Source of the DNA: Atopobiaceae bacterium UBA5363
GTDB taxonomy: Bacteria > Actinomycetota > Coriobacteriia > Coriobacteriales > Atopobiaceae
NCBI GenBank assembly: GCA_002407925.1
Contig: DHPN01000030.1
Span: forward strand, 1-64,000
Reading direction: 5' to 3'
DNA length: 64,000 bases
Shown: one piece after another, positions 44,330 to 54,048 of the stretch
Layout: each line of letters starts with the position of its first letter
Numbering within the stretch: the first letter of the stretch is position 1
Notes under the pieces: generated by a model
Seen by the model: only the letters and a program-made list of their open reading frames with translations
Databases searched by the model: none
What the model was told of the DNA's origin: nothing
Program-made: the position numbers and the translations under genes

Positions 44330-46594
44330 CTATCCCTCATGATGACGACGTGGCGTGTGCTGGCCATTGCCTCCAAGAGCGCCTTGATCTCCTGGATGGC
44401 GATGAAAGCCATGATTTGCATGACGCTCGCGAGGCTCGTGGTCACGGTGATCATGACGCTCGCCGTGAGTGTCATGATGGTGGTTCGTATCTGCTGCAGG
44501 AGCATCAGGCTTGTCAAGGCGATCAAGGCTGATCTTGCCCTTTTCGTCTACATCAAGCACCTTTACCTTGACTTCATCACCTATCGAGAGCACATCCTCA
44601 ACTTTGTTGACATGGCCCTTTGCAACGCGGGACACATGCAGCAAGCCATCTTTGCCCGGCAGGAGCTCAACAAAGGCACCAAAGGGCTGGATGCCGACAA
44701 CGCGGCCTGTATACTCTTCGCCCACCTCAGGGACCTTCACGATTTGCTTGATGCGCTCAGCGGCCTCTTTCCCAGCCGCAGCGGTGCCAGAGATAAAGAC
44801 GGATCCGTCCTCTTGGATGTCGATCGCCGCACCCGTGTCCTCTTGTATGCCGCGAATGACCTTGCCGCCTGAGCCGATGACGTCACGAATCTTATCAGTC
44901 GCGATATGAAGGCTGATGATCTGAGGAGCTGATGCCTTTGTATGCTCACGCGGCTTAGGGACAGCATCGAGCATCGCATCAAGAATGAACATGCGACCCT
45001 CGTGAGCCTGTTGGAGCGCCTGACGGAAAATTTCGGGTGTCAGGCCCGTGGCCTTGTTATCCATCTGCATGGCGGTGATTCCCTTGGTGGTGCCTGTCAC
45101 CTTGAAGTCCATGTCGCCAAGGAAGTCCTCAAGACCTTGGATATCGGTCAAAACAACCGTTTTGCCCTCTTCTTGGATCAATCCCATGGCCACGCCGGAC
45201 ACCGGTCTTTTGATGGGTACACCAGCATCCATAAGAGCAAGCGTTGATCCGCAGGTAGAAGCCATAGAGCTTGAGCCGTTTGACTCCATCACCTCAGAGA
45301 CCACCCGTATCGTATAGGGGAACTCCTCCTCTGAAGGAATAACTGGCAGCAGAGCACGCTCCGCCAATGCCCCGTGTCCAATCTCGCGCCGCTTGGGCGA
45401 TCCTATGCGGCCGGTCTCGCCGGTGCAATAAGGCGGGAAGTTGTAATGGTGTATGTAGCGCTTACCATCAACCGGCTCGATGGTATCAAGGCGCTGCCAC
45501 TCATTGAGCATGCCAAGGGTGCACACTGAGAGAACCTGCGTCTGCCCACGCTGGAACAGGCCGGAGCCATGGACGAGCGGCAGGTAGTTGCCCTTGATGT
45601 AGAGCGGCCGAACCTCGTTTGCCTTACGCCCATCGACGCGCTCGCCCGTCTCGACGACCATGCGTCTCATCGCGTGCTTCTCAAGGCTCTTGAGCTCGAC
45701 TGGGATGGCGCGATTCCACTCCTGCTGCTCCTCCTCGCTAAACTCAGCTTGGATCGACTCCTTGAGCGCCTCAATCTTATCGATGCGAGAGAGCTTGTCG
45801 GTGTCTTTAAGAGCTGTGCTCATTTCATCATAATGGGCAAACACACGCTCGTGAACCTCAGGGACAGGCTCGTCAAGCACATATTCGCGGTGCGGGAACT
45901 CGCCGTTTGTCGCACGCACCTTGTCGAAGAACTTCTTCTCCTCCTCGCAGAAGGCAGCAATGGCCTCTTGGCCAAAAGACATTGCGGCAAGCATGTCTTC
46001 TTCTGGAATCTCCTTGGCCCCTGCCTCAAGCATAGAGATGTATGACGCTGAACCAGCGAGCTCAAGGTCAAGATCAGAGGTCTTGCGCTCCTCATAGGTG
46101 GGGTTTACTAAAAACTCGTCTGTATCTGTGTTGCGGCCAATGCGCACGCACGCCAGCGGCCCTTCAAAAGGCACTCCGCCAACCGTAAGCGCCGCTGATG
46201 CACCCATCACTGAGATTGTGTCAACTGAATTGACCTGGTCGGCAACGAGTGGCATTGCAACGACTTGCACCTCGTTGCGAAAGCCCTCAGGAAATGACGG
46301 GCGCAACGGACGGTCGATCATGCGCGCCGTCAAGGTCGCCTTTTCGGAAGGGCGTGCCTCCCGCTTCAGGTAGCCCCCGGGTATGCGGCCAACCGCATAC
46401 ATCTTTTCAATGAAATCAACTGTCAGTGGGAAGAAGTCGTAATCCTTGCGCTCTTTGGAGACAACCACCGTAACGTTAACGGTTGAGTCGCCGCACTTAA
46501 CGAGGCACTCCCCTGTCGCCTGCTTGGCAAGCTCCCCTGTTTCGAGGGAATAATGTTTGCCATAGAGATCGAATTCGTGTGTAACTTTCGCCAT
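44330..46594 (-). CDS. pnp: Polyribonucleotide nucleotidyltransferase (PNPase)
   Basis: 754 residues. Two RNase PH domains (GGVPFEGPLACVRIGR; then MASTCGSTLALMDAGVP with DFLGDMDFKVTGT), a KH domain (IGSGGKVIRGIQEDTGA) and an S1 domain (YTGRVVGIQPFGAFVELLPG). It degrades RNA 3'-5' using phosphate. After S1 there is a 58-residue tail rich in His, Asp and Arg (HHHDTHGERHDHRDHEPRE), absent from most PNPases. It follows rpsO leftward, the classical rpsO-pnp arrangement. Confidence 0.96.
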   Translation of the reverse strand: MAKVTHEFDLYGKHYSLETGELAKQATGECLVKCGDSTVNVTVVVSKERKDYDFFPLTVDFIEKMYAVGRIPGGYLKREARPSEKATLTARMIDRPLRPSFPEGFRNEVQVVAMPLVADQVNSVDTISVMGASAALTVGGVPFEGPLACVRIGRNTDTDEFLVNPTYEERKTSDLDLELAGSASYISMLEAGAKEIPEEDMLAAMSFGQEAIAAFCEEEKKFFDKVRATNGEFPHREYVLDEPVPEVHERVFAHYDEMSTALKDTDKLSRIDKIEALKESIQAEFSEEEQQEWNRAIPVELKSLEKHAMRRMVVETGERVDGRKANEVRPLYIKGNYLPLVHGSGLFQRGQTQVLSVCTLGMLNEWQRLDTIEPVDGKRYIHHYNFPPYCTGETGRIGSPKRREIGHGALAERALLPVIPSEEEFPYTIRVVSEVMESNGSSSMASTCGSTLALMDAGVPIKRPVSGVAMGLIQEEGKTVVLTDIQGLEDFLGDMDFKVTGTTKGITAMQMDNKATGLTPEIFRQALQQAHEGRMFILDAMLDAVPKPREHTKASAPQIISLHIATDKIRDVIGSGGKVIRGIQEDTGAAIDIQEDGSVFISGTAAAGKEAAERIKQIVKVPEVGEEYTGRVVGIQPFGAFVELLPGKDGLLHVSRVAKGHVNKVEDVLSIGDEVKVKVLDVDEKGKISLDRLDKPDAPAADTNHHHDTHGERHDHRDHEPRERHANHGFHRHPGDQGALGGNGQHTPRRHHEG

Positions 46595-46691
46595 TCTTTT
46601 CCCTTATCTCCACCTACCCCAATGTAGGTGGGCCGCCTTGCGGACATCTTGTCCGCTGCGATCTTTATCTGAAGGATCGCACCTTATAGCA

Positions 46692-46717
46692 AAAAGAGCG
46701 CCTTGCGGCGCCCTTTT
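46692..46717 (-). terminator. Terminator/attenuator between rpsO and pnp
   Basis: Leftward arms AAAAGGGCGCC and GGCGCTCTTTT with a GCAA tetraloop and T run (one G-U pair). It lies between rpsO and pnp, so read-through or a separate promoter must feed pnp. Confidence 0.85.
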
Positions 46718-46724
46718 GTATCCG

Positions 46725-47003
46725 CTACTGAATGTTGTCTCGGATACCGAGGCTCTTGATGAGCGAACGATACCCTTCCACGTCTCGAGCCTTGATGTAG
46801 CCGAGGAGTCGACGACGCTTGCCAACTAGCATGAGCAGCCCTCGACGACTGTGATAATCCTTTTTATGGGACTTCATATGCTCTGTGAGCCCCTGAATGC
46901 GCTCAGTCAGAAGAGCAACCTGCACTTCTGCAGAGCCACTGTCATGCTCATTCTTTCCATATTGAGCAACGAGCTCAGCCTTGCGCTCCTTGGTAACTGC
47001 CAT
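46725..47003 (-). CDS. rpsO: 30S ribosomal protein S15
   Basis: 92 residues, standard length. Family pattern [32 protein letters not shown] and [14 protein letters not shown]. Binds 16S rRNA early in 30S assembly and in other bacteria feeds back on its own mRNA leader. Confidence 0.97.
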   Translation of the reverse strand: MAVTKERKAELVAQYGKNEHDSGSAEVQVALLTERIQGLTEHMKSHKKDYHSRRGLLMLVGKRRRLLGYIKARDVEGYRSLIKSLGIRDNIQ

Positions 47004-47173
47004 ATTGCATGCACCTTTCCTGCGGACAGGGTCCGCCTCGTATTCGCCTCAAACCGAGCTAGCCGTCGGTGGAACAAACTGCTAGGTCTGAGGTACAACC
47101 TTTGTGACTTTACCACAAACTGCTCAAGCGTACAAAAACAATCGACAGCAACGAGAAGTTCGAGATGTTCGCA

Positions 47174-47701
47174 TCAGCCGAGCTGCTCATAGGCAGCATA
47201 TTCGCTTGCTCGGAAACAGCAGAGGTATATCTGCAGCTGTGCCGCCTTATGAGCGGAAAGCCACTTTTCTGTGGCCTGCAAAGCAATATGCGCCGCCTCT
47301 GAAAGCGGATACCCATAGACGCCGCATGAGATGCAGGGAAAGGCCACTGACGAGCAATCTGCTTGGGATGCGAGATCTAACGAAGAAGCATAGCAACTTG
47401 CCAGCTGCGAGGCCTCTCGAGGACTTCCATGGTAAACAGGACCTACCGTATGAATTATGTGCTTGGCGTAGGTGATGTCATATGCCTTGGTAATTTTTGC
47501 CGATCCAACAGGACAGCCGCCAAGGGTCCGGCACTCGGCAAGAAGCCTGGGCCCTGCCGCCCGGTGTATTGCGCCGTCGACGCCTCCGCCGCCAAGCAGG
47601 GTAGAATTGGCTGCGTTAACAATCGCGTCGACCGGTATGTCGAGCACGCTCCCTTTGAAAAGCCAGATGGATGACGTGCCTATCTCCCTCAGCTTCTTCA
47701 T
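47174..47701 (-). CDS. Macrodomain (ADP-ribose-binding) protein
   Basis: 175 residues, one Macro domain: VDAIVNAANSTLLGGGGVDG, GPRLLAECRTLGGCPVGSAK, and HTVGPVYHG. The intact Asn and GGGGVDG loop suggest O-acetyl-ADP-ribose deacetylase activity like YmdB. Monocistronic, between rpsO and recO; the C-terminal 30 residues are ordinary. Ribosome site GGAGGAA (minus). Confidence 0.9.
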   Translation of the reverse strand: MKKLREIGTSSIWLFKGSVLDIPVDAIVNAANSTLLGGGGVDGAIHRAAGPRLLAECRTLGGCPVGSAKITKAYDITYAKHIIHTVGPVYHGSPREASQLASCYASSLDLASQADCSSVAFPCISCGVYGYPLSEAAHIALQATEKWLSAHKAAQLQIYLCCFRASEYAAYEQLG

Positions 47702-47800
47702 GGCGCTGTTCCTCCCTTTTGACTATCATGCATCACTCGTCTGTCTTGTATGGTAGGTATTAGGCAACCGTCGATCAGGCGACTTAACCACAAACTTAGC

Positions 47801-48550
47801 TCAGAGAGACAGCAAGAACTCAAATGCCTTCAAGCGCATGTCAAGCTGCGTAGTCGCCCAACGGTAAGCAAGCGTAAGAAGCAAGTTGGCTTCCCCTTCG
47901 CGTATGTTAGCGCAAAGCAGCTCATCGAAGGTATTGGTGATCAAAGACCTCAGCTGCGCCGTCTCAGAGCTTGACAGTCGCTCTGCGCCAGCTGTCTCCC
48001 TTGCGCAACTCGCGCATAGCATGCCACCTGATGTAGGGGAAAACCACTCCACTGCCGGATCCCCGCAGGCGACACAGCTATCGAGCTGTGGCTTCCAGCC
48101 ACTGTGCGCAAGCACCTTAAAGGCGTAAGCGGCCACGACAAGATTAAGATGAACTTGGTCGCAAGCCTGCTCGCAAGCTCTTAGCGCTCTCGAGCAAATA
48201 GCATACAGATACGCGTCAGTTGCATCTTCGAGGCTCGTGAGGCGGGCGAGCTCGCAGATCGCCGATGCTGCGCTCACGCGCTCCAATTTTCCGCGTAGGC
48301 CGACGTGCGCGCATACAATGGAGGCTTCCGTCACGATGTCGAGCGAACGTCCGCGCGCTATGAGGAAGTCGTCTTCATAAAAAAGATCGCAGCGTGCTGC
48401 GAAGCGGCTGCCGGGTTTGCGGGCTCCCTTAGCCACAGCGCGCAGCTGTGAGCCATCTGCGGACAGCATTGTCAAGATCAGGTCCTGCTCGGCCAGCTTC
48501 GTTAAGCCCAGCACGATCGCCTTGGTATGAAAAGATCTGCGACTGCCCAT
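47801..48550 (-). CDS. recO: DNA repair protein RecO
   Basis: 249 residues. N-terminal OB domain (TKAIVLGLTKLAEQDLIL) and a C-terminal helical domain with the zinc site CVACGD...CASC. RecO loads RecA with RecR at gaps. Last gene of the dnaJ-to-recO operon, 7 bp after era, the usual actinobacterial/Firmicute order. Confidence 0.92.
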   Translation of the reverse strand: MGSRRSFHTKAIVLGLTKLAEQDLILTMLSADGSQLRAVAKGARKPGSRFAARCDLFYEDDFLIARGRSLDIVTEASIVCAHVGLRGKLERVSAASAICELARLTSLEDATDAYLYAICSRALRACEQACDQVHLNLVVAAYAFKVLAHSGWKPQLDSCVACGDPAVEWFSPTSGGMLCASCARETAGAERLSSSETAQLRSLITNTFDELLCANIREGEANLLLTLAYRWATTQLDMRLKAFEFLLSL

Positions 48551-48557
48551 GGCTTAC

Positions 48558-49475
48558 CTACTCATCAGCTGCAAGTCCAAGGCGTCTGATCTCTCCCTTG
48601 TCGCGACGCCAAGCTGGCTGCACTTGTACGCGTAGCTCCAAATAGGCGTGCGCATCAAGCAAGTGCTCGATGTCCCGACGCGCCTCGGTTCCTATCTTTT
48701 TCAGCATTTGGGCGTTGCGTCCTATCACAATGCCCTTTTGCCCTTCGCGCTCTACCAAGATAGTCGCCCTTATCGAGGCGTGACCATCACCTTTCCATGC
48801 GATCTCATCGCAGCGGACGGCAAGGGAATGGGGGATTTCCTGCCTGAGATTGCGGAATGCCTTCTCACGCACGAACTCCGCCACGAGCTCCTCATCGCTC
48901 ATATCAGTTGTGACGCCAGCAGGAAACCAGCGTGGCCCCTCGGGCATATGCGCTGAGACGCAGCTGATGAATGCATTGAGGTTGAAGCTCTCCTTTGCGG
49001 ACACGACAATGGCGTCATCGAAGTGAGTAAGTCCTCGGGCAGCTTCAAGTTGGTCTTGGGCGCGCTTTGGATCCACCAGATCCGCCTTGGTGATGACCAG
49101 CAGTTTGTATGGCGCCGAACTCTCCTGCACGTGTGCCGCCACCCATGCGTCCCCCCTGCCGACGTTCGAGTCGGCAGCGATGAGCATCGCGATGGCGTCA
49201 GCATCGTCGAGCTCGCTAAGTGCTGCGCGGTTGAGTTCCTTGCCAAGCTCGTCTTTGGGCTTATGCAGGCCAGGAGTGTCAATGATCACAAGCTGTGAGC
49301 GTTCGGTGTCGACAACAGCACGCATGCGGCGCCGCGTCGTCTGCGCCACAGGGCTCGTAATGGCTAGCTTACGACCCACGAGTGCATTGAGCAGCGTCGA
49401 CTTCCCCGCGTTCGGTCGACCGACAAGTGCGACGAAGCCACTTGTAAATCTTTCTGCGCAAGCCTGCTTGTCCAT
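48558..49475 (-). CDS. era: GTPase Era
   Basis: 305 residues from MDKQACAERF, which has AGGGGG upstream; the longer frame is not supported. G domain with GRPNAGKSTL, DTPGLHKPKDELG and NK-type TKAD, then a KH domain (EIARKIGTEARRD-type) for 16S rRNA binding. Required for 30S maturation. Era lies between dgkA and recO. Confidence 0.95.
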   Translation of the reverse strand: MDKQACAERFTSGFVALVGRPNAGKSTLLNALVGRKLAITSPVAQTTRRRMRAVVDTERSQLVIIDTPGLHKPKDELGKELNRAALSELDDADAIAMLIAADSNVGRGDAWVAAHVQESSAPYKLLVITKADLVDPKRAQDQLEAARGLTHFDDAIVVSAKESFNLNAFISCVSAHMPEGPRWFPAGVTTDMSDEELVAEFVREKAFRNLRQEIPHSLAVRCDEIAWKGDGHASIRATILVEREGQKGIVIGRNAQMLKKIGTEARRDIEHLLDAHAYLELRVQVQPAWRRDKGEIRRLGLAADE

Positions 49476-49483
49476 AAGGCCCC

Positions 49484-49858
49484 CTAAAAAAAGAGCGCAG
49501 TGGCAAAAACTATGATTCCTACGACGCCGACGGCAGCGCACAGTACAAGCTCAGAGGCAGCAGCGATGTCCTTCGCTCGGCCAGCGAGAGGGTGAAACTC
49601 AGGAGAAACAAGGTCCACGACGGTCTCTATGGAGGTGTTCACAAGCTCTGAGGCGATAACTGCGCCGCAGCAAAGCACTATGATCGCCCAGCTCGTCGCA
49701 TCAAGGCCGACGATAATTCCCGCGACGATCGTGATCCCCCCGCCCACCAACATCGCCTTGATATTTCTCTCCTGCGAAATGGCTGTCCGCAAGCCTTGGA
49801 GAGCGAACAGGAAGCTACGGCGAAAGGTGGGGTGTGTCGGACGTCTGCCAGGAATCAT
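49484..49858 (-). CDS. dgkA: Diacylglycerol/undecaprenol kinase
   Basis: 124 residues, three membrane helices. Catalytic signature ELVNTSIETVVDLVSPEFHP and AGRAKDIAAASELV of the DgkA family. In Gram-positives this class usually phosphorylates undecaprenol. Overlaps ybeY by 4 bp. Confidence 0.93.
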   Translation of the reverse strand: MIPGRRPTHPTFRRSFLFALQGLRTAISQERNIKAMLVGGGITIVAGIIVGLDATSWAIIVLCCGAVIASELVNTSIETVVDLVSPEFHPLAGRAKDIAAASELVLCAAVGVVGIIVFATALFF

Positions 49859-50376
49859 GTCAGTTCACTCCGATGCCTCGTAAGTGCAACGTGCCCTTTG
49901 CCCTTGTGAGGGGAAACAAGTTCCAGCAGCTTGTCTTCGCGCGCTTCCATACGCGCGGCCTCCTCATCCTCAAGATGATCATAGCCGAGCAAATGAAGAA
50001 GGCCGTGCACAAAAAGCAGGCGGCACTCGTCTTGGGGGGTCCAGCCAAAGCTCTGCGCCTGCCGTGTTATATATGCCGTTGCGAGCACAATGTCGCCGAG
50101 CTCGCAGGGCTCACCCTCAAAGAGGTCCGGATCGTTCGGTCGCTCGCATTCGACAGACAAGACATCAGTAGGACGGTCCTGGTCACGAAACTGCCTGTTA
50201 AGCTGGCGCATGTGCTCGTCTGAGACGAAGCTGATCGACACGAGGCAGGGCCTTGTTATGCCTTCTTCTTCCAATACGGTGTTGCCAACCAGCTGCAGCT
50301 CCTTCTCAGAGAGAATCAGCTGCGCGTCGTCATCGCACGATATGTCAAACTGATGGGAATTGATTGTGTCTTTCAC
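49855..50376 (-). CDS. ybeY: Endoribonuclease YbeY
   Basis: 173 residues from a GTG with AAAAGGAAC upstream, one base after the phoH stop. Zinc motif HGLLHLLGYDH (three His) is intact. YbeY helps 16S rRNA 3' processing and ribosome quality control. The phoH-ybeY-dgkA-era order is classical. Confidence 0.95.
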   Translation of the reverse strand: MKDTINSHQFDISCDDDAQLILSEKELQLVGNTVLEEEGITRPCLVSISFVSDEHMRQLNRQFRDQDRPTDVLSVECERPNDPDLFEGEPCELGDIVLATAYITRQAQSFGWTPQDECRLLFVHGLLHLLGYDHLEDEEAARMEAREDKLLELVSPHKGKGHVALTRHRSELT

Positions 50377-50377
50377 G

Positions 50378-51337
50378 CTAGTTCCTTTTGGACGGAGCCT
50401 CAGCCATCGCATACGCGTCGACAATCTTCGCAACGAGCGAATGCCGCACAATATCACTCATCTCAAGGTCGACAAAGGATATCTCACTGATATGAGAGAG
50501 CACCTCGCGGGCGGAGTCAAGCCCGCTTTCGCCGAGAAGGTCACGTTGGCTTGCGTCGCCGGCAATGACGAAGGTTGAAGACAGGCCCAAGCGAGTGAGA
50601 AACATCTTCATCTGCTCTGGGGTAGTGTTTTGAGCCTCATCAAGAATAACGAAGGAGTCGTTGAAGGTACGCCCGCGCATAAAAGCCAGCGGGGAGATCT
50701 CGACGGTGCCTTGCTCAATCAGCGTTGTCGCGCGCTGGGCGTCGAGCATGTCAAAAAGCGCGTCATAAAGGGGGCGAACATAGGGATCGAGCTTCTCCTG
50801 CAGCGTACCAGGCAAATAGCCCAAAGACTCGCCAGCCTCCACGACAGGGCGAACGAGCACGATGCGCCCAACCTCATGCTGCTTGAGGGCTGCTACGGCC
50901 ATCGCCATCGCAAGGTAGGTCTTCCCCGTTCCGGCGGGTCCGACGCAGAAGGTGATCTTATGCGAGCGTATTGCCTCCACGTAACGCCGCTGCCCTTTGG
51001 TCTTAGGTCGAATTACGCGGCCGCGATCCGTCAGCAGTATGTCATCTGAGGAGCGCGAGGTATTCGGCGTTCCATGGTTGATCTGCCCTATGATGCGATC
51101 CACGTCGCCAACGGCAAGGGGGCGCTTCGCCTCCGCATAGGTGATAAGACGGGAGAAAACCGCTGTGACCTCTTCAACGACCTCCGCTGACCCCTCAATG
51201 GAAATTTGATTGCCACGCACGCTCACCATGGAGTCAAAGGCGGCATCGATTCGGCGCAACAGCGAGTCACGTGGCCCAGTCAAGACAACCGGGTCAACTG
51301 AGTCAGGTATGGTCAAGCGCACACGGATCGGTTGCAT
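50378..51337 (-). CDS. phoH: PhoH-like ATPase
   Basis: 319 residues. Walker A GPAGTGKTYLA, Walker B VILDEAQNTT and the TTRLGLSSTFVIAGD motif of the PhoH/YbeZ family; an N-terminal KH-like stretch is present. Linked to ybeY in RNA metabolism. No phosphate-regulated genes nearby. Confidence 0.93.
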   Translation of the reverse strand: MQPIRVRLTIPDSVDPVVLTGPRDSLLRRIDAAFDSMVSVRGNQISIEGSAEVVEEVTAVFSRLITYAEAKRPLAVGDVDRIIGQINHGTPNTSRSSDDILLTDRGRVIRPKTKGQRRYVEAIRSHKITFCVGPAGTGKTYLAMAMAVAALKQHEVGRIVLVRPVVEAGESLGYLPGTLQEKLDPYVRPLYDALFDMLDAQRATTLIEQGTVEISPLAFMRGRTFNDSFVILDEAQNTTPEQMKMFLTRLGLSSTFVIAGDASQRDLLGESGLDSAREVLSHISEISFVDLEMSDIVRHSLVAKIVDAYAMAEAPSKRN

Positions 51338-51418
51338 AAGTCTCCCACTCAGATATGGGCTTCAGGGACGCCAAGTCCTCCTAAGCGTCAATGTAGCACG
51401 TCTATGGCTAGCAAAGGA

Positions 51419-52726
51419 TCAGCGCACATCAGGCGTGCCTGGGCAAGCATCGAGGATAGCTGGGCGAACCACCCTGTGTGGAACGACATGCACCAACGTG
51501 TCAACAGGAAGTGACCGGTCGAGCAAGATGTCAAAAAGGCCTCCTGTCACTCCACGCCCCGGTGCTTGCACAAGCACTGACTCGACCTGACCAATATGGG
51601 CATTAGCTGCAGAAACACGCATATCTCGTGCCAATGCGCGCATGCGCTTGGAGCGATCGGCTGAGACCTCAGGCGGCACTTGGCCTGCCATCGTCGCCGC
51701 CGGCGTTCCTGGCCTGCGAGAAAAGCGAAAGACATGCATGCGGGCAAATCCCATCTCTTTGCAAAATGAGAGAGATTCCTCAAAATCTTTATCTGTTTCA
51801 CCGGGAAAGCCAACGATGACATCGCAGCCGACAGACAAGACTTGTACAGCTGAGCGCGCTTGAGCGATGACATGGCGATACTGATCTGTCGTATATATGC
51901 GTCCCATACGCCGCAAGGTCTCATCGCAGCCTGATTGCAGGCAAGCGTGCAAGAAGGGAGCCACACGCTCACCGGAGGAAGCCATGACGGACAGGAGCTG
52001 GTCGCTTATGTCAAGTGGCTCGATCGAAGAAAGACGCAGCCGCCCAACGTCTGTCTGTCTCAAGATGAGCTCAATGAGCTCAGGGAGCCGAAGATGGCCT
52101 TTGCTGCCTACCCAATCATAACTGCCCAAATTGATGCCAGAGAGCACGATCTCCCGCGAGCCATGTGCGACAGCCTTCTGGACTGACAAGACAACTCTGG
52201 CGGGGTCAATCGAGTGGGCAGCTCCGCGAGCCTTCCAAACGATGCAATAAGTGCAGCGATTGTTGCACCCGTCTTGGATCTTGATGCCACGGCGCATGCG
52301 GCCAGTCGGCGTAGGCGTGCGCCAGAGCCCCTCCTCAGGAGCTGCGGCCGACCAGCCAAGCTCGTCGAACAAGTGGCCTGCCACCCTTGCCTTATTGGCC
52401 TCCACCTTGACGTTTTCTGCCAATGCGGTGAGCTCATCGGCAAAAAGGCTGGCAACGCAGCCTGTTGCGATCACGAGAGGCCTTTGGGGCAGGCTTGCCG
52501 CATGACGAATCGCCTTGCGAGTCTTTGCCTCAGCCTCAGCCGTCACGGCGCAGGTATTGACTACAATCGCGTCAGCTGAGACCTCTTCAACCAGCTCGCA
52601 GCCTGCGTCTAAGATATCTTCCGCAATAAGATCTATCTCTACGCGGTTGAGCCGGCAGCCCAAATTCAAAACGGCGATGCGCGGAGCCACATGCGTCTTC
52701 GGCACAGGGTAGCTTGGTCCGCTCAC
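51419..52726 (-). CDS. mtaB: tRNA t6A37 methylthiotransferase MtaB
   Basis: 435 residues, GTG start sharing a base with the dnaJ stop. Three N-terminal cluster Cys (LGCRLNRVE, NTCAVTAEAE, ATGC), radical-SAM cluster CNNRCTYC and GFPGETDKDFEE; the C-terminal region is TRAM-like. The LNRVE and YCIVWKARG forms fit MtaB (YqeV) rather than MiaB. It makes ms2t6A in tRNA. Confidence 0.92.
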   Translation of the reverse strand: MSGPSYPVPKTHVAPRIAVLNLGCRLNRVEIDLIAEDILDAGCELVEEVSADAIVVNTCAVTAEAEAKTRKAIRHAASLPQRPLVIATGCVASLFADELTALAENVKVEANKARVAGHLFDELGWSAAAPEEGLWRTPTPTGRMRRGIKIQDGCNNRCTYCIVWKARGAAHSIDPARVVLSVQKAVAHGSREIVLSGINLGSYDWVGSKGHLRLPELIELILRQTDVGRLRLSSIEPLDISDQLLSVMASSGERVAPFLHACLQSGCDETLRRMGRIYTTDQYRHVIAQARSAVQVLSVGCDVIVGFPGETDKDFEESLSFCKEMGFARMHVFRFSRRPGTPAATMAGQVPPEVSADRSKRMRALARDMRVSAANAHIGQVESVLVQAPGRGVTGGLFDILLDRSLPVDTLVHVVPHRVVRPAILDACPGTPDVR

Positions 52727-53925
52727 TATTTACGACCCTTGCGTTGGCGCCGCGGGTGCCTGTGAGTTGAGGCAGCCTCATGCTCAGCCCGTCTCTCATA
52801 TGCTGGATCAGCGTCGCGGCTTTCTCTTTGCTCGCGTTCCGTTGTAAGTCCGCCGCGCTCTGCAACGATCTCTTGAACGCGCTGCTGCTGGGTTTCACTT
52901 AGGTCCTCAGGGACATGCACCTGAGCCACGGCGACGAGGTCGCCGCGTGCATGACTTCCGAAGCGAGGCATGCCATAGCGCGGGATGTGAATCTGCTGGC
53001 CGAATTGGCAGCCTGCGGGGATGTTGACCACAACCTTTTCGTCGGGAAGTATGCCATCAATGGTGCAAGTCGTGCCAATCATGGCCTCAAGCGCATCTAC
53101 CTTGACTTGGCAATAGAGGTCATCGCCTTGGCGGTCAAAGCGTTTGTCTTCAGCTATCTCAACGCGTACGACAAGGTCTCCCGAGCGCGCACCTCTTAAC
53201 CCTGCCTCGCCCTTGCCGCTAATCTTTATCGACTGCCCAGAGTGGATGCCAGCAGGAATCTCAACCTGGGCTGTCTCGTGAGAAGGTGTCCTCCCCTGTC
53301 CTGCGCAGGTCTCACAAGGTTTGTCGACCACCTTGCCCGTTCCATGGCAAGCTGGGCAGGTAGATTGTGTCTGCATCTGGCCAAAGATAGTCCGCTGCAC
53401 CTCCACAATGCGGCCCGTGCCGTGACAACGCGTGCATGTTGTCTCCTTACCGCCTGGGGCAAACCCTGTCCCGCCACAGTCGTCGCAGGGGGCAAGGCGC
53501 TCGTATGATATTGTCTTCGTGCATCCGGAAGCTGCATCTGCAAGAGATATCCGCAAATTGATGGCCATATCTCTGCCGTATGTTCGTGTGCTGTGGCCAC
53601 CTTTGGAGTTGCCCCCTCCAAAGAAGGAGTCAAAGATGTCATCGATTCCAAAGCCACCGCCAAAGATATCTGACATGTCAACGTAATCAGAGCCAAAGCC
53701 GCCAGGTCCATCAGCGGTGCCATAGCGGTCATAGTTGGCGCGCTTACGCTCGTCCGAAAGAACGGCATAAGCCTCATTCACCTGCTTAAACTTTTCCTCC
53801 GCATCAGGAGCCTTGTTGACGTCGGGGTGTAATACGCGGGCCTTCTTGAGAAATGCACGCTTGATCGTCTTGGCATCAGCGTTGCGATCCACACCTAATA
53901 TTTCGTAATAGTCCTTGTCTGCCAC
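52726..53925 (-). CDS. dnaJ: Chaperone protein DnaJ
   Basis: 399 residues, full type I: J domain with HPD ([13 protein letters not shown]), Gly/Phe-rich region, four CxxCxGxG zinc repeats ([32 protein letters not shown]) and the C-terminal peptide-binding domain. The last 50 residues are Arg/His/Asp rich and polar. Starts the run mtaB-phoH-ybeY-dgkA-era-recO; no hrcA or dnaK beside it. Confidence 0.93.
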   Translation of the reverse strand: MADKDYYEILGVDRNADAKTIKRAFLKKARVLHPDVNKAPDAEEKFKQVNEAYAVLSDERKRANYDRYGTADGPGGFGSDYVDMSDIFGGGFGIDDIFDSFFGGGNSKGGHSTRTYGRDMAINLRISLADAASGCTKTISYERLAPCDDCGGTGFAPGGKETTCTRCHGTGRIVEVQRTIFGQMQTQSTCPACHGTGKVVDKPCETCAGQGRTPSHETAQVEIPAGIHSGQSIKISGKGEAGLRGARSGDLVVRVEIAEDKRFDRQGDDLYCQVKVDALEAMIGTTCTIDGILPDEKVVVNIPAGCQFGQQIHIPRYGMPRFGSHARGDLVAVAQVHVPEDLSETQQQRVQEIVAERGGLTTEREQRESRDADPAYERRAEHEAASTHRHPRRQRKGRK

Positions 53926-54048
53926 GTTCTCACTCCCACGAGTCCTCAGTTTTGCTTCAGCTACAGTCGAAAACAGTTATGCCCAGACGATGCCTTGAGC
54001 TATACGTATTCTCCCAACACAAGACCAACCCATCGCCTCATGCGGCGG

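Noticed and set aside
45569..46045. 158-codon frame antisense to pnp
   Set aside because: Mirror of PNPase codons (Leu-rich); no signals of its own.
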